Shown here: positions 11,301 through 21,463 of the stretch, one piece after another
Layout of the letters: each line of letters starts with the position of its first letter
Numbering within the stretch: position 1 is the stretch's first letter
Origin: Sphaerolaimus hirsutus
Lineage: Eukaryota; Nematoda; Chromadorea; Monhysterida; Sphaerolaimidae
DNA length: 64,000 nt
Assembly: GCA_964036195.1 (NCBI GenBank)
Contig: OZ038458.1
Location: 15,885,832 to 15,949,831 of the forward strand
Direction: 5' to 3'
The notes under the pieces: generated by a model
Told to the model about the DNA's origin: nothing
What the model saw: the letters and a program-made list of their open reading frames with translations, nothing else
Databases searched by the model: none
Translations under genes and position numbers: made by a program

Positions 11301-13208
11301 TGACTAAGAAACTCCTATCACTTACAACTCTTACCAAATTGAAATTGGACACTTTACCTATCGCACCTAGAACCTTTACCCTTTCAACTAGTACGTAGTA
11401 TACCGAGTGGAGCGCATACTTTGCGCAGAATTCTACCATAATTTAACGAATAAAATCTTGTGATCAATTCCCTAATAAATTATTCCATAGTAAAAAAGAA
11501 ATATTATGATGAAAAAACTGTATAATTTTAGTTCATTATTAAGATAGGTTATGGTAGGTTTCCGATTAAGTGTGGTGTCCGCCGAATATATTTACCTAGC
11601 CGACTACACTCGCAGGTGCGCATCATGCAGAGGTTCAAGCATGACAACGTGGTGCGTCTGTACGGTGTGGCGGCAGAAGTGCAGCCCATCATGATCGTCA
11701 TGGAGCTGGCCAGCGGCGGCTCGTTGGACTCCTATCTGCGTAAGAACGGCGCCACTATCAAACACCTGGACAAGGTGGGCTGTTGGAGCATAATGGGGCC
11801 ATCACACTAGTTGACATCGCAAAGCCGTGTCAACTGAATGTCAAATATTTTTTACACTTCACCAATACATTTTTGGAACCTCACAAACACATTTTTTTAA
11901 AGCATCACACTTAGCACAAACAATGTAAATTAAGTGTCACGATTAGTGATGGAAAAGCGCCATGGCGCTAGCGCCAAAGCAAAAAGTGCTATGGCGCTTG
12001 GCGCCAAAGTCCTGGCGCTTTTTCCATCACTAATCACGATAAAAAATTAACCATGGACAATGGTAAGTTGAAATCACATAATAAACCAAAATTTAGGTAA
12101 AAAGTTGAAGTAATTTGACACGAATTTTGATGTCAACCAGTGTGTGTAGGCCCAAAACAGCCACTCTAATGGAATGCCAAAGCACACCTGCGCGCCGCCT
12201 CGCGCAGACCCGGTACGCGCTGGACGCGGCCAAGGGCATGACCTACCTGCACGAGATGACGTGCGTGCACCGCGACTTGGCCGCGCGCAACTGCCTCATC
12301 AACGGCGACATCGTCAAGATCGCCGACTTCGGCCTCAGCTCGCTCGGCGGCTTCTATAAGATGCAGAAGAATGCCAAAGTGCCGGTGCGCTGGCTGTCGC
12401 CGGAGACCATGCTCAAGGCGTACTACGACTACAAGACGGACGTGTGGTCGTTTGGCATCATGCTGTGGGAGATATTCATGGACGGCATCGAGCCGTACCC
12501 CGGCATGCGCGTCATGGAGGTGCAGCAGGCGGTGGCCAAGCAGGTCAGCTAGTTACTGTTGCAATGCGCTGCCAATAACGATGGCAAGCGACAATTAGTT
12601 AACAATAACAGTAATGGAAAACAACAATAATAACAATAATGAAACAAAATGGTTTCGAATATTCCCTCGTATTTTTGGTTGAAATTGCGAATGAAATGTA
12701 TCAATTTCACATGGATTGTTGTATTCATAGCGGCGGAACACAAATGTGACAAACGCGTCTGCGATAACTGTTTGCAAAGCCGCAAAGCATTATGATGCAT
12801 TCGAAATTCAGCAGAAAAAAGTGAAAATGATGTGTAAAATTTCACTAAAATACTATAATTGTACGTAGTGTAAAAAATTCGAAAAGTATTCCAATAAATC
12901 GAAAGTTCGAAAAGTATTTTTGAAAAAAAATAAAAATTAGAAAAGTTTTTTTTCGAAAAACTACACTCAAAATTTTAGGTAAACACTTGTTTCCAAAGTG
13001 TTGCCATCGCTATCTGCCATACATTCTGCATTCCACATTACAATAGCGTCGCTTTGGCGCGCAGAACTACCGCATGCCGCTGCCGTTCGACTGGCCCTTC
13101 CAGGTGCGCACCGTGATCGACCAGTGCTGGCAGTCCGAGCCGGAGCAGCGGCCCGCCTTCGCCAAGCTCGTCGAGATTCTCGCGCAGGCCGTCAAGGAGC
13201 TGGAATAG
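8320..13208 (+). CDS. Fer-like cytoplasmic tyrosine kinase (SH2 + kinase)
   Basis: A non-receptor tyrosine kinase of the Fps/Fer type in the short nematode form (SH2 then kinase, no F-BAR). Exons: 8320-8464 and 8807-8988 (less certain), 9361-9549, 9747-9847, 10415-10598, 11616-11774, 12208-12543, 13065-13208; all phases agree and give about 479 aa. Residues 1-109 are a Gln/Pro/Gly-rich linker. SH2 runs from [12 protein letters not shown] (about 110) through GDFIVRKS (phosphotyrosine-binding Arg) to about 205. The kinase has the Gly loop GEGAFGEV (223-230), the ATP lysine in VAVK (248), HRDLAARN (Asp343), DFG (360) and VRWLSPE, so it should be active. Such kinases phosphorylate cytoplasmic or junction proteins; many nematode ones act in sperm. 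Introns carry several small transposons. A minus-oriented introner-like element overlaps the start of exon 2. Confidence 0.93.
8644..8822 (-). mobile_element. Introner-like element, family A, antisense to the kinase gene
   Basis: 179 bp with imperfect inverted ends. Read on the minus strand it starts GTGCCACTCCCAGACCCTGT and ends GGGACTGCCCCCAG, that is with intact donor GT and acceptor AG, and has the family body words (TGTCAAAAGTCATGTAAAATG and inverse). On the plus strand its right-hand repeat supplies TTTTACAG/GG, which in phase joins kinase exon 1 (8464, phase 1) to the open frame that runs straight into the SH2 exon. It may thus be partly exonised in the kinase gene, or be an intron of an unrecognised antisense transcript. 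Confidence 0.75.
9146..9333. mobile_element. Short inverted-repeat element (AACCTACCAT family)
   Basis: About 190 bp with ends GTATACTCGGCGGACATCAC and its imperfect inverse, and inner arms TAGTATGAAAACCTACCAT / ATGGTAGGTTTTCATACTA. Related copies lie at about 11395-11600, 26190-26345 and 26855-27045, all inside introns, so this is a small non-autonomous DNA transposon family. Confidence 0.75.
10177..10357. mobile_element. C-tract inverted-repeat element copy
   Basis: A short copy of the abundant family, in the kinase intron, from TACCGTATTTCCTCGAAATA to TATTTCGAGGAAACATGGTA, with C-rich tracts between. A more degenerate copy lies at about 9586-9703. Confidence 0.75.
10701..11283. mobile_element. 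hAT-like MITE with exact 8-bp target duplication
   Basis: 583 bp inside a kinase intron. Ends are TAGGGTGTCAAA and its inverse TTGACACCCTA, flanked on both sides by the same 8 bp, GTCATAAT (10693-10700 and 11284-11291). The interior is a run of TTTTCCG words on one strand with no coding capacity. Inverted ends plus an 8-bp duplication point to the hAT superfamily; a related but decayed right end occurs at 31026-31036. Confidence 0.9.
11796..12153. mobile_element. TTGACA-type inverted-repeat element with nested mini-MITE
   Basis: Ends read GGGGCCATCACACTAGTTGACA and the inverse near 12153 (family also at 2773, 5687, 28207 and 50008). Inside it, 11944-12032 is an 89-bp element with ends TAGTGATGGAAAA and flanks GTCACGAT / ATCACGAT (7 of 8 identical), a tiny hAT-like insertion whose core is a palindromic GCGCCATGGCGC-type array. 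Confidence 0.75.
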
Positions 13209-13818
13209 CCAAATCACTGGCCATGTTTGTCTGTTCGCGTATCCAAATATTGTATTTTGGTGAAATGTTGTTAATTTTCGCTTGCAATTCAGGGACAATT
13301 CGGTGTAATCTACATATTGAAAAACTGCTCTGGCTGCGTGCAACTGATTTTATGTGATACTGTGAATCTTTAAAAAGGAGAATACTGATTGAAAATAAAA
13401 ATTCCATGCGTGGTATGATCGGGATGAATAAACACAATCTTATAACAGCGGGAATTTTTTGCAATGGATGACGATCCTCAGGAACCAATTTTTCGCAGGG
13501 GAGCCTAACAAAAAAGAAAAAATGGGATCGCTGTACTTATTAAGAGTTGGCCCTCGTCCAATTTTCTAGTTGCGTATTGTGCAAACGAAAGTGACTACGC
13601 ATGATTTTTGCCCGCGTCACCGCTAACGGCTGCGGAAATAAATAAAGCGACCAGAACTGGTCGCAAACGGCGCCTGAATGCAATTAAGCGACGATAATTG
13701 TCGCAAATATCGATTTCGAGAGTTCTGGCTTCTGCCAACATAAATTTTTGGCCAGTAGCCAAGTGTTAATACAGTATGGTCTCCGATAAAAGAAAGTAAC
13801 TTTTGAACATTGTCCGTC
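13209..13818. promoter_or_regulatory. Kinase 3' end / nicalin upstream region
   Basis: A polyadenylation signal AATAAA is present at 13427-13432, about 220 bp after the kinase stop. The remaining roughly 390 bp up to the nicalin ATG must hold the nicalin promoter and 5' UTR; no TATA box or other element was recognised. Confidence 0.5.
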
Positions 13819-16800
13819 ATGTTGGACGAATATCTGAGCGCCGACGCTTTGCCAGCGACTTCCTGGCTGTTCGCTTACTTTCTACTAATTCTGCCGACGG
13901 CGTTGTGCTTGGCGCCGAAGCCGCAGTCGGGCGTCGAGTGCAGCTTCCACGCTTATCGACTTGCGCAATTCGATCTCCAGTCGACACCTTATGGTTTGCG
14001 CGGCTTTTATGCCGTTTTTGTCGTGTGGAGTATATTTTGGGCGTTCGAGCAAGCCGATTAAATTTACCAGAGTCTGTTGTTTGGTGGCTAGACTGTCCGG
14101 CTATTTACTTGTTTAGCTTTATAACGAACTTGGCAAGTTGCCAGTCCCATATTTTCTACCAAATTGGCTATTTCCGCGCCGCTGTATCACCCGCTTTACA
14201 AGTGCCGCACTCACAGGCAGCCGGTCGCACCAGATGTCATTCGAAGCGACGGCGTTAGGCGGTCGGAACACTCTGCGTCGCTGCATGTTGGTCGACTGGC
14301 GGGAGTTGGCCGGCGCGGCCGCTGCCGCTGGTTTGAGCAAAGCTATCGATTCCAGCCTCGCCGCAATTGTCGTTGTTCTGCCCGGCGACATGGATGCGCT
14401 CACTGATACTGACGTGCAGGTCTGTCTGCGACTGCGGACACCAGATTTCATGCACTGTCAAAAATCATTGAATATCATGAAAATGTCTAATGACCAGTTA
14501 AGAAATAAAAGAAAATTCGACATTCTGCATGAATTTTTACACTCAGTTTTTTACACCAAATCAAATCTTCACTAATCTCGCAGACTTTGGCCGAGTTAGA
14601 GCGACAACTACTAGCCGACTCGCTGGAGCAGGCGGTCTACGTGGCACGGTCCACGCCGGGCCTGTCGGAGGTGGTGCACTCGCTGCAGCAGAGCACCCGC
14701 GCCGAGAAGTCGTCCGCGCTCGCCGCGCTCATGGACGCGGTCACGGCGAACGCGTTTCAAGTGATCGCGCTGCCGCCGTCGCCCGCGCCGGTTATAGCGC
14801 ATCCGCTTTACAATATTGTGGTGTGTTTGGGTTGGGTTTTTCGACGAAAAATATGATAGTATTGTGACAATTTTGTAGTTTTTGTTGGTAGGAGGTTTTG
14901 CTCGGCGTGTAGAAATTGTTTGGTTTAAGTTTTAACTATTCTACAAACCATTTCTCCAGCCATATTCATAGCTGTATGGTTCCACATATTTACCTAAAAT
15001 TTGAGCGATCAGGTGAAGTGAACGTGTCACACTGATTTCCATACTGAATCGGTTGCAGGGCCGCCTGTCGGCTTCATTCGGTGCAATATCAACGGACGCC
15101 CCCGTGATCGCTCTCGTGGCCAACTACGACAGTTACGGCGCCGCGCCGGCCATGGCGCCCAGTGCGGACTCGAATGGCAGCGGCGTGGCCGCCCTGCTCG
15201 AGCTGATGCGGCTGTTCACGCAGCTGTACTCCTCGTCGAAGACAGCGCCTAAGTGAGTGGTGCATTTGCAAGATTTGTGTATTTGAGATAATTTTGTTGA
15301 TAAATCCTGTAAAATTCGTTTTCAGCATCGATCTAGTGTTCGTATTCACGGCGGGTGGCATGGTTAATTACCAAGGCGCTCGACAGTGGATCGATGACTT
15401 TTGGGAGTCCATCGGTACGTTATGCTGACGCATCGCGCTTTTTTGTGGGACCTACACAATTGAACAATGTATACTCGGCGGACCGCAAAGCAGGAGTCTT
15501 TTAGGGGGGAGGCTGCCCCCCAAATCGGCCAGCTATCTATCTATCCAGGAGGCCGCTCAGCTATCTATCTATCTGGAGTGGTTTTTGAGAAATTTTGCCA
15601 AAAAATTACTCAAAATCACTAATTTTCGCACCTTTTTATAGTTTTTCACCTTCAAAATCGTGATTTCCGGCTATATACATGGTTATATACCTATGATTAG
15701 CCATTTTAAAGCTACTTTTGGCTACTTTTAACTTATTACTAGCGATTTTTTCCCCTTTCTGCCTTCTTAACCTTGAAAAAGCCTATATATTGTACCCCCG
15801 CCAGTCCCCCCAAGCCCCCCAGAAAAATTTTCAGCTATCTATCCCTCCGGAGGAGCGATTTGCTATCTATCCAGCCCCCGCGAGGGTCAAAATCTTGGAG
15901 ACCCCTGCCGTAAAGTAAACCCCCGAGCACACATCCGGCCATGAGCGATTTTTACAACAAAATTCGCCACCATCGAACTAGAAATTTTCGGCCGGTTTTG
16001 TCCCATGAAAAATAAGGTTCAAACATTTGTCTAAAAAGTACATGGGCACCCCCGCTGGAATCATAGTTAAATCTTATAAATTCATAGTGGCTATTTTGAG
16101 GGGGGTATTTCGAGGAAATACGGTGCGCACTTTCGTAAATGAAGGAAATTATTTTTAAAAGAAAACGGCGAAGTCTGATACAAGCGACGATTGTTTTTTT
16201 CTGAAATGGTTTTTTATAATTTGGAACAATTCGTATTTTATTATGTTGAGGTCATGATGGAGTGTTTCTTTCAGAAAAATGCATAGCATGCGGTCCGCGG
16301 AGTATAGATAAATGATGATACATAACGACCGCGCAGATGAATCCGGGTCAGCGTCTGCAGCCGGTCGCCGCCTGCACTTCGCCGCCTGCCTCGACGCGCT
16401 CGCGGGCGCCCCCAAGCTGCACATGCACGTCAGCAAGGCGCCGTCCAACGCCGAGTCGCCCATTGCCAAGTTCCACGCTATTCTCAACGCTGTGGTCACT
16501 TCGTACAGTCCCAATGTTGGTGTGGCTTTGGTGCTGGATAAATAGTGATGGAAACAAACTGTCTGCGACATCTGACATCTAAGCTATGCACGATGAACTA
16601 ATTATGTATGCCTGAACCCGTGTACAACTGTCGATCGTTTTTCAATTTTGAATGCAATTATTCGTGACCTAAACCCACGAAGGTTTTTTAAAATTTAAAT
16701 CTATGACATTTTAGCTGAAATTTATGTTTGGCATACATGGGGGCTTTTTCATATTTACTGTGGGGTTCTTGATCTATTTACACTGTTGTCTATATTTTAA

Positions 16801-19506
16801 GTATTTTTATGACCCAAACTAATGTAAAAGTTGTTTTAAATTTAGCCTCCTTAAAGACTTTTTCAAAGGAAACTAAAGCTGTTTAAAAAACCCGTTACCA
16901 CAGGCTTCCAGTGTGCCGCTGGTGGCCAAGAAAATCAACTTGGCCGAACGCCAACTGGCTTGGGAACACGAGCGCTTTTCGATCCGCCGCCTGCCAGCTT
17001 TTACTTTGTCGCGTCTGGCTGATCCGCGTGACCCCGTGCGCCATTCGCTGGCCGATACAAAGTTCGCTTAATTGTTCACTTGGTGAACCCTGGATTTTGG
17101 ATTTTGAGACCATGGATTTTGGGTGATCTCTGGGGTTTGGGTGGTTGAATATCTAGACTGTTTAAAAAACCGATGGGCTGACGTAAATATCAGTTTATAT
17201 ATAGTTCGGCATCCAAAATTCGTTAAGTCAATTTCAGACGAATTATGTTTGCTGTACTGCAGTCTACAAAGCAATATTTTCTATGTTTACTGTTTTATGG
17301 GATATACTAGTGTTTTTTCTACTGTATTTTTTGCAATATCTTTTCAAAATATTATCAATCTTAAAAAATATCTCAAGAAATAATATTTTCTTGAAAAAAG
17401 GTAGCTTTACAGTAAATACGAAACCTCTCTTTGGGATCAAGAAATAATGGATCACCGATCAACGAATAATAATTGAGCAAGCACAAGTCTAAATAACTGT
17501 TTGCAGATCGCGAACCAGCGTGGCTGCATTGACGCACAATGTAGCTCTGATCGCCGAGGCGCTTCACCGCTACTTGTACGGCGTGCGAGTAGGCGCGGCC
17601 AACGGCAAACACCCCACCGTCTTTTTCGACCCAACCGTGGTCTGTTTTTTTACGATTGCCGCAGCAATACTTCATTCACCATAATCCACCCCTTTCCGAA
17701 TTTGAGTGATTGTAAATTTTCGTTAATTTTGCACATTTTTACCCATTTTGACATTTAAAATCGCTATTTTCAAACTTTTGTGGACTATTTTTTGGCTATT
17801 TTTAACCTGCTATAAGCGATTTGTTACTTCCCCTGTCTCCTACTGCTTGAAAAACACCTATATATCGAACCCCCCGGATGACCCCCCAGGGGTCTCCTAG
17901 GGGGGGCTTCTGCATATGCATAGGGGGCATATGCCTGTTTTTAGCCATTTTAAACCTACTTTTGGCCACTTTTAACCGATTACTAGCGATTTTTTCCCCT
18001 TTCGGCCTTCTATGCACTGAAAAAGCCTATATATTTTGCCCCCGCGAGCCCCCCCCCCAAGCCCCCCCCCAGAATATTTTTTCAGCTATCTATCCCTCCG
18101 GAGGAGCGATTTGCTATCTATCCAGCCCCCGCGAGGGCCAAAATCTTGGAGACCCCTGTGACCCCCCAACACCCCCAACCCTCCCCCAACACCCCCATCA
18201 CCCACCAACAATGCAAGACTGCATTCTTTCCAGTCCATTTTCCCATACTGGCACGGCTCCATACATCCCACAACCCCTGCAGGGCGGCGAGCAGGTGCGC
18301 GCCGAGTTGCTCGACGGTTGGCTATCCGGTCTGACGACGCGCGGCCGCCCAGCTGCCCACGCCGCTGTGGTCGGCCCCGCCGGCGACAACATCGTGCGCG
18401 ACTTGAAACACGCTGTTGATGAACTCAGCGCGCACAGCAGTCTGGTCAAGGTCAACGTCGATGCTAGGTGTGTGCACGAGGGTTTAGGTTGATATCAGGA
18501 GCATGTGCCTCTGTGCATGTTTACCCGCTGTGTGTGGAGGCCTGCTGTGCATTGAGGTCCCCCTCCATGCACACCGGGTAAAGATAAAATGGGCGCCGGG
18601 TCGGGGCAGGCCTGATACGCACACGTGCCCGATACGCACATATGCCCGTTTTTTTCACTTGACACTTTTTCATGTGATTTTCAGATATGAGTGAAGTGAA
18701 AAAAAGTTGCGCAATGACATTAGTGAACTTTTTTCACTTCACTCATATCTGAAAATCACTTGAAAATGTGTCAAGTGAAAAAAAAAACAGTGAAAAATAG
18801 CCATTTTTCACTGTTTTTCATTTGACACATTTTCAAGTGATTTTCAGATATGAGTAAAGTGAAAAAAGTTGCGCAATGACATAAGTGAACTTTTTTCACT
18901 TCACTCATATCTGAAAATCACTTGAAAAAGTGTCAAGTGAAAAAAACGGGCATATGTGCGTATCGGGCGCGTGTGCGTATCAGTGCACGCCCGCCGGGTC
19001 TACGTGCACAGCGGGTAAACATGCATAGTAGGCCTACGTCTATATCAGAGGGTTAAAGCGTTTTTAACTCTGATGGCATTATTGTTTATGCCACTGTTGC
19101 GATAGTTCATGCAGCCCTTGCATCTGACACTTCGCTGGGCATTGAAAATTTCCCAGCTTTTCACCACGTCTTGAAATACTGAAGACACTGAAAAAAACAC
19201 CTTGATAAGAAAGGGGCAAAAGTTTCCACATTTGGCTTTCGTCTGATGATCTTGCTAATTCTGCCTGAAAATTGATCAGCCAGTTGAAAATTCACAGCCA
19301 AACATTACAGAGAGCCCGAATTCGTGCTGTACCCGGTCACCGAAGCTGAAATTCGGATTTACGGTGTCAAACCAGCGGTTTTCGATCTATTTCTGGCCCT
19401 TCTGATCGCCGCCCATTTGGGTGCGGTGTATTTCGCCGTTTTGAATGCCAACGCTGTGTTGTCATTCATTGAGTCTAGACTCACGCTTAGGCAGAAAGTC
19501 TGCTGA
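13819..19506 (+). CDS. Nicalin (ER membrane protein, M28-like fold), complete
   Basis: Nicalin is an ER type I membrane protein related to nicastrin; it works with NOMO/TMEM147 in membrane-protein biogenesis at the translocon and in other animals affects surface levels of some receptors. Ten exons: 13819-13993, 14217-14419, 14584-14820, 15059-15252, 15326-15414, 16337-16515, 16904-17061, 17507-17639, 18283-18467, 19311-19506; all phases fit, giving 582 aa (human 563). An N-terminal hydrophobic segment is at about residues 16-32, followed by AYRLAQFDLQSTPYG. The peptidase-like core has NYDSYGAAPAMAPSADSNGS, LHMHVSKAP, and KINLAERQLAWEHERFSIRR. The C-terminal transmembrane helix follows YGVKPAVFDLFLALL. 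The exon 6 donor is placed at AAT/GTTGGT; a second in-phase donor 12 bp downstream is possible. AATAAA at 19816-19821 lies about 310 bp after the stop. Confidence 0.96.
15480..15912. repeat. CAGCTATCTATC-family repeat in nicalin intron
   Basis: A repeat of about 430 bp with TATCTATC runs and the phrase CTCCGGAGGAGCGATTTGCT, ending near GGAGACCCCTG. Related copies: 17760-18165 (nicalin intron 8), 34040-34570, 60240-60600, and fragments near 1480 and 38390. No coding frame. Confidence 0.7.
17640..18282. repeat. Nicalin intron 8 with second CAGCTATCTATC repeat
   Basis: The intron is mostly a copy of the CAGCTATCTATC family with C-rich tracts, followed by a C/A-rich simple stretch (CCCCCAACACCC words) before the acceptor CCCTGCAG. 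Confidence 0.6.
18520..19025. repeat. Large nested foldback in nicalin intron 9
   Basis: An outer pair GCATGTTTACCCGCTG / CAGCGGGTAAACATGC encloses an inner pair GCCCGATACGCACATATGCC / its inverse. This in turn encloses two near-identical hairpins made of TTTTCACTTGACAC and AGATATGAGTGAAGTG words, arranged inverted around 18800. Such a structure could form a long cruciform. It looks like a foldback transposon, or two elements inserted head to head. Confidence 0.75.
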
Positions 19507-21463
19507 AACTAAGTGTTTGAGCTGGTTGAAAAATTTTATTTCCAACTCGCTATTTTTTGTTTGTGGCGTGGTGCTTCAACAATGGTTAAGAGGATTCGTT
19601 TAGGATTTGTCTAGGCTACAATCTCTAGTTGGTTCATGTTAGATAATCTCTTCGTGTTTTTAAGGCTCTAATAGTGCACATGCGAAATGTAGCTCACGAT
19701 ATATTAAATACCTGATTTGCTACTGATTGCCCAGCTATTTGGTATATAGTCATTTTGTTCATTCCGAGAAAATAATAATCACAATCTGTTCAGACTTATT
19801 TTTTCTCGTTGATACAATAAAAATAAACATTTAACACATGAAAATCGACCCAATCACTTGATTTTTGAATATTGAGTTTGTAGGTCGAAAAACAAATTAT
19901 ACCAGTTTAAAAAAAAATTAATGTCTGTTAATTTAGCCACCTGTTTTTGCTTTATAGTCATTCAGTATTAATTAACTATGCAGTGAAGTACATATTTATC
20001 TATTGCACTCACACTAATTATATTCATCTAGGTGAAAAATCTTATTTATTTATTTAGGTCTCCCATGTCTGAATGAAATTTACAGTTGGAATGATCCTAT
20101 TTATGAATAACGGCTGGAATAAACGATGGCTCCTCATGTCCAGTACTTTAAATTGTCCGTTTTGTGTCGTTCTATCCAATTCCTACAACCACTTTTCAAC
20201 AAAAAAGAGCCTGCAAAACGTGCTGCAAAATGTTACCGATAAAACGTGGAGAATCCATTGCATTGCCGTTCGCCACAGGGACGTATCCAGGATTTTTGAG
20301 CGGTGGGGGGGGGCATTTTGGTGCCATATGCCCCATAGTTCATTTTCCGCTCTATCTATCCCAGTTAGGCGCTGGTGTTTGGTGATGTACAAGCGCCATG
20401 GCGCTAGCGCCAAAGCAAAAAGCGCCATGGCACTTTTGGCGGTTAGCACTATCGTGCCATGGCGCTTGGCGCTATAGTCCTGGCGCTTTTTGATTTTGAT
20501 TTTGATTTGTTCATTATTGGTTCGCCTGGGCAGTGACTACCATGCAGTGACATGCGTGTCGAGTCACACTGTTTTTTCTAACACTGCTTCCGTACTATTT
20601 ACAAACATGTTCAGCTAACATGCGCTGAATATTTACAACCTTAACGATCAATTATTTATTTATTGACGAGGTATTTGCTTGTTAGCAATTTTCGGTCCTT
20701 CAACCGGTCTTCAGCAGATCGAGTAGATAGTTTTCATTCATAAATTTTTAGTAGAAAAATATTTATCAGCTATTTAATGCAGAGGTGGACGAGATCTTTT
20801 CGTTCTGAGGTGACTCTCAAATTATCTTTCCCTCAATTTTTATCCAAAAACTGATCAAACCCCGAATAAATAGATCCTTCTCATCTCATTCATAACCAAA
20901 GCACACGCATTAACCGCGTCGGCCGCATCGCCGCGGCGAGTTGGCAACCAGCGGGTAACCAGGTGCGGTGCGGTTTTGCCGCCCGTCTCATGGCGACCGC
21001 CCGTAGGCAATGCGTGATGCATGTATCAGGGGCTTGTTCCATAAGTTGAGAAGTCGAAAGCCATTTGAGAAGTGAGAACTAAAGTGATAAGTGAAATAGA
21101 GCTTAAATGAGAAGTAAAAAGTATACTAAGCTTGTAACTTTTTACTTCTCATTTCAGTTCTCACTTCACTTCTCATTTCACTTGTCACTTGTCACTTATC
21201 AATTCACTTCTAACTTATCATTTCAATCCTCAATTCTCACTTATCAATTCACTTCTCACTTATCGTTTCACTTATCATATCACTTCTCAAGCAGTTTTTG
21301 ACTTCTCCACTTGCGGAACTGGCTTCAGGTCGTGTCTTTGCGCCGCTGTGCCTGCTTGATTTGATAGCTGTGTTTCGTTTTTGAGCTGGGGTTTTGGTGG
21401 CGAGTTGGTGGTTTTTGCAACTGGATGTCCTGCGGTCGTGGAATTCACTGATATCGTTTGGTG
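19507..21463. other. Intergenic region nicalin / adhesion GPCR
   Basis: 19507-20260 is AT-rich with the nicalin polyadenylation signal. About 20272-20480 holds a partial hAT-like element (CAGGGACGTATCCAGGATTT) and a GCGCCATGGCGC-rich palindromic array. 20890-21025 is GC-rich and could be promoter or first untranslated exon of the GPCR gene. 21028-21328 is a family-B introner-like element. No protein-coding gene was recognised. Confidence 0.5.
21028..21328 (+). mobile_element. Introner-like element, family B, decayed donor
   Basis: About 300 bp made of GAGAAGT/ACTTCTC words. The right end TTGCGGAACTGGCTTCAG matches the family-B 3' end and keeps AG; the left end reads GGGCTTGTTCC instead of GTGCCAGTTCC, so the donor GT is lost. 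It lies 135 bp upstream of the GPCR start codon, outside coding sequence. Confidence 0.75.

Noticed and set aside
13803..14258. 151-codon plus-strand frame at the nicalin start
   Set aside because: Shadow of nicalin exon 1 in another frame; the overlapping frame from 13819 matches nicalin and splices in phase.
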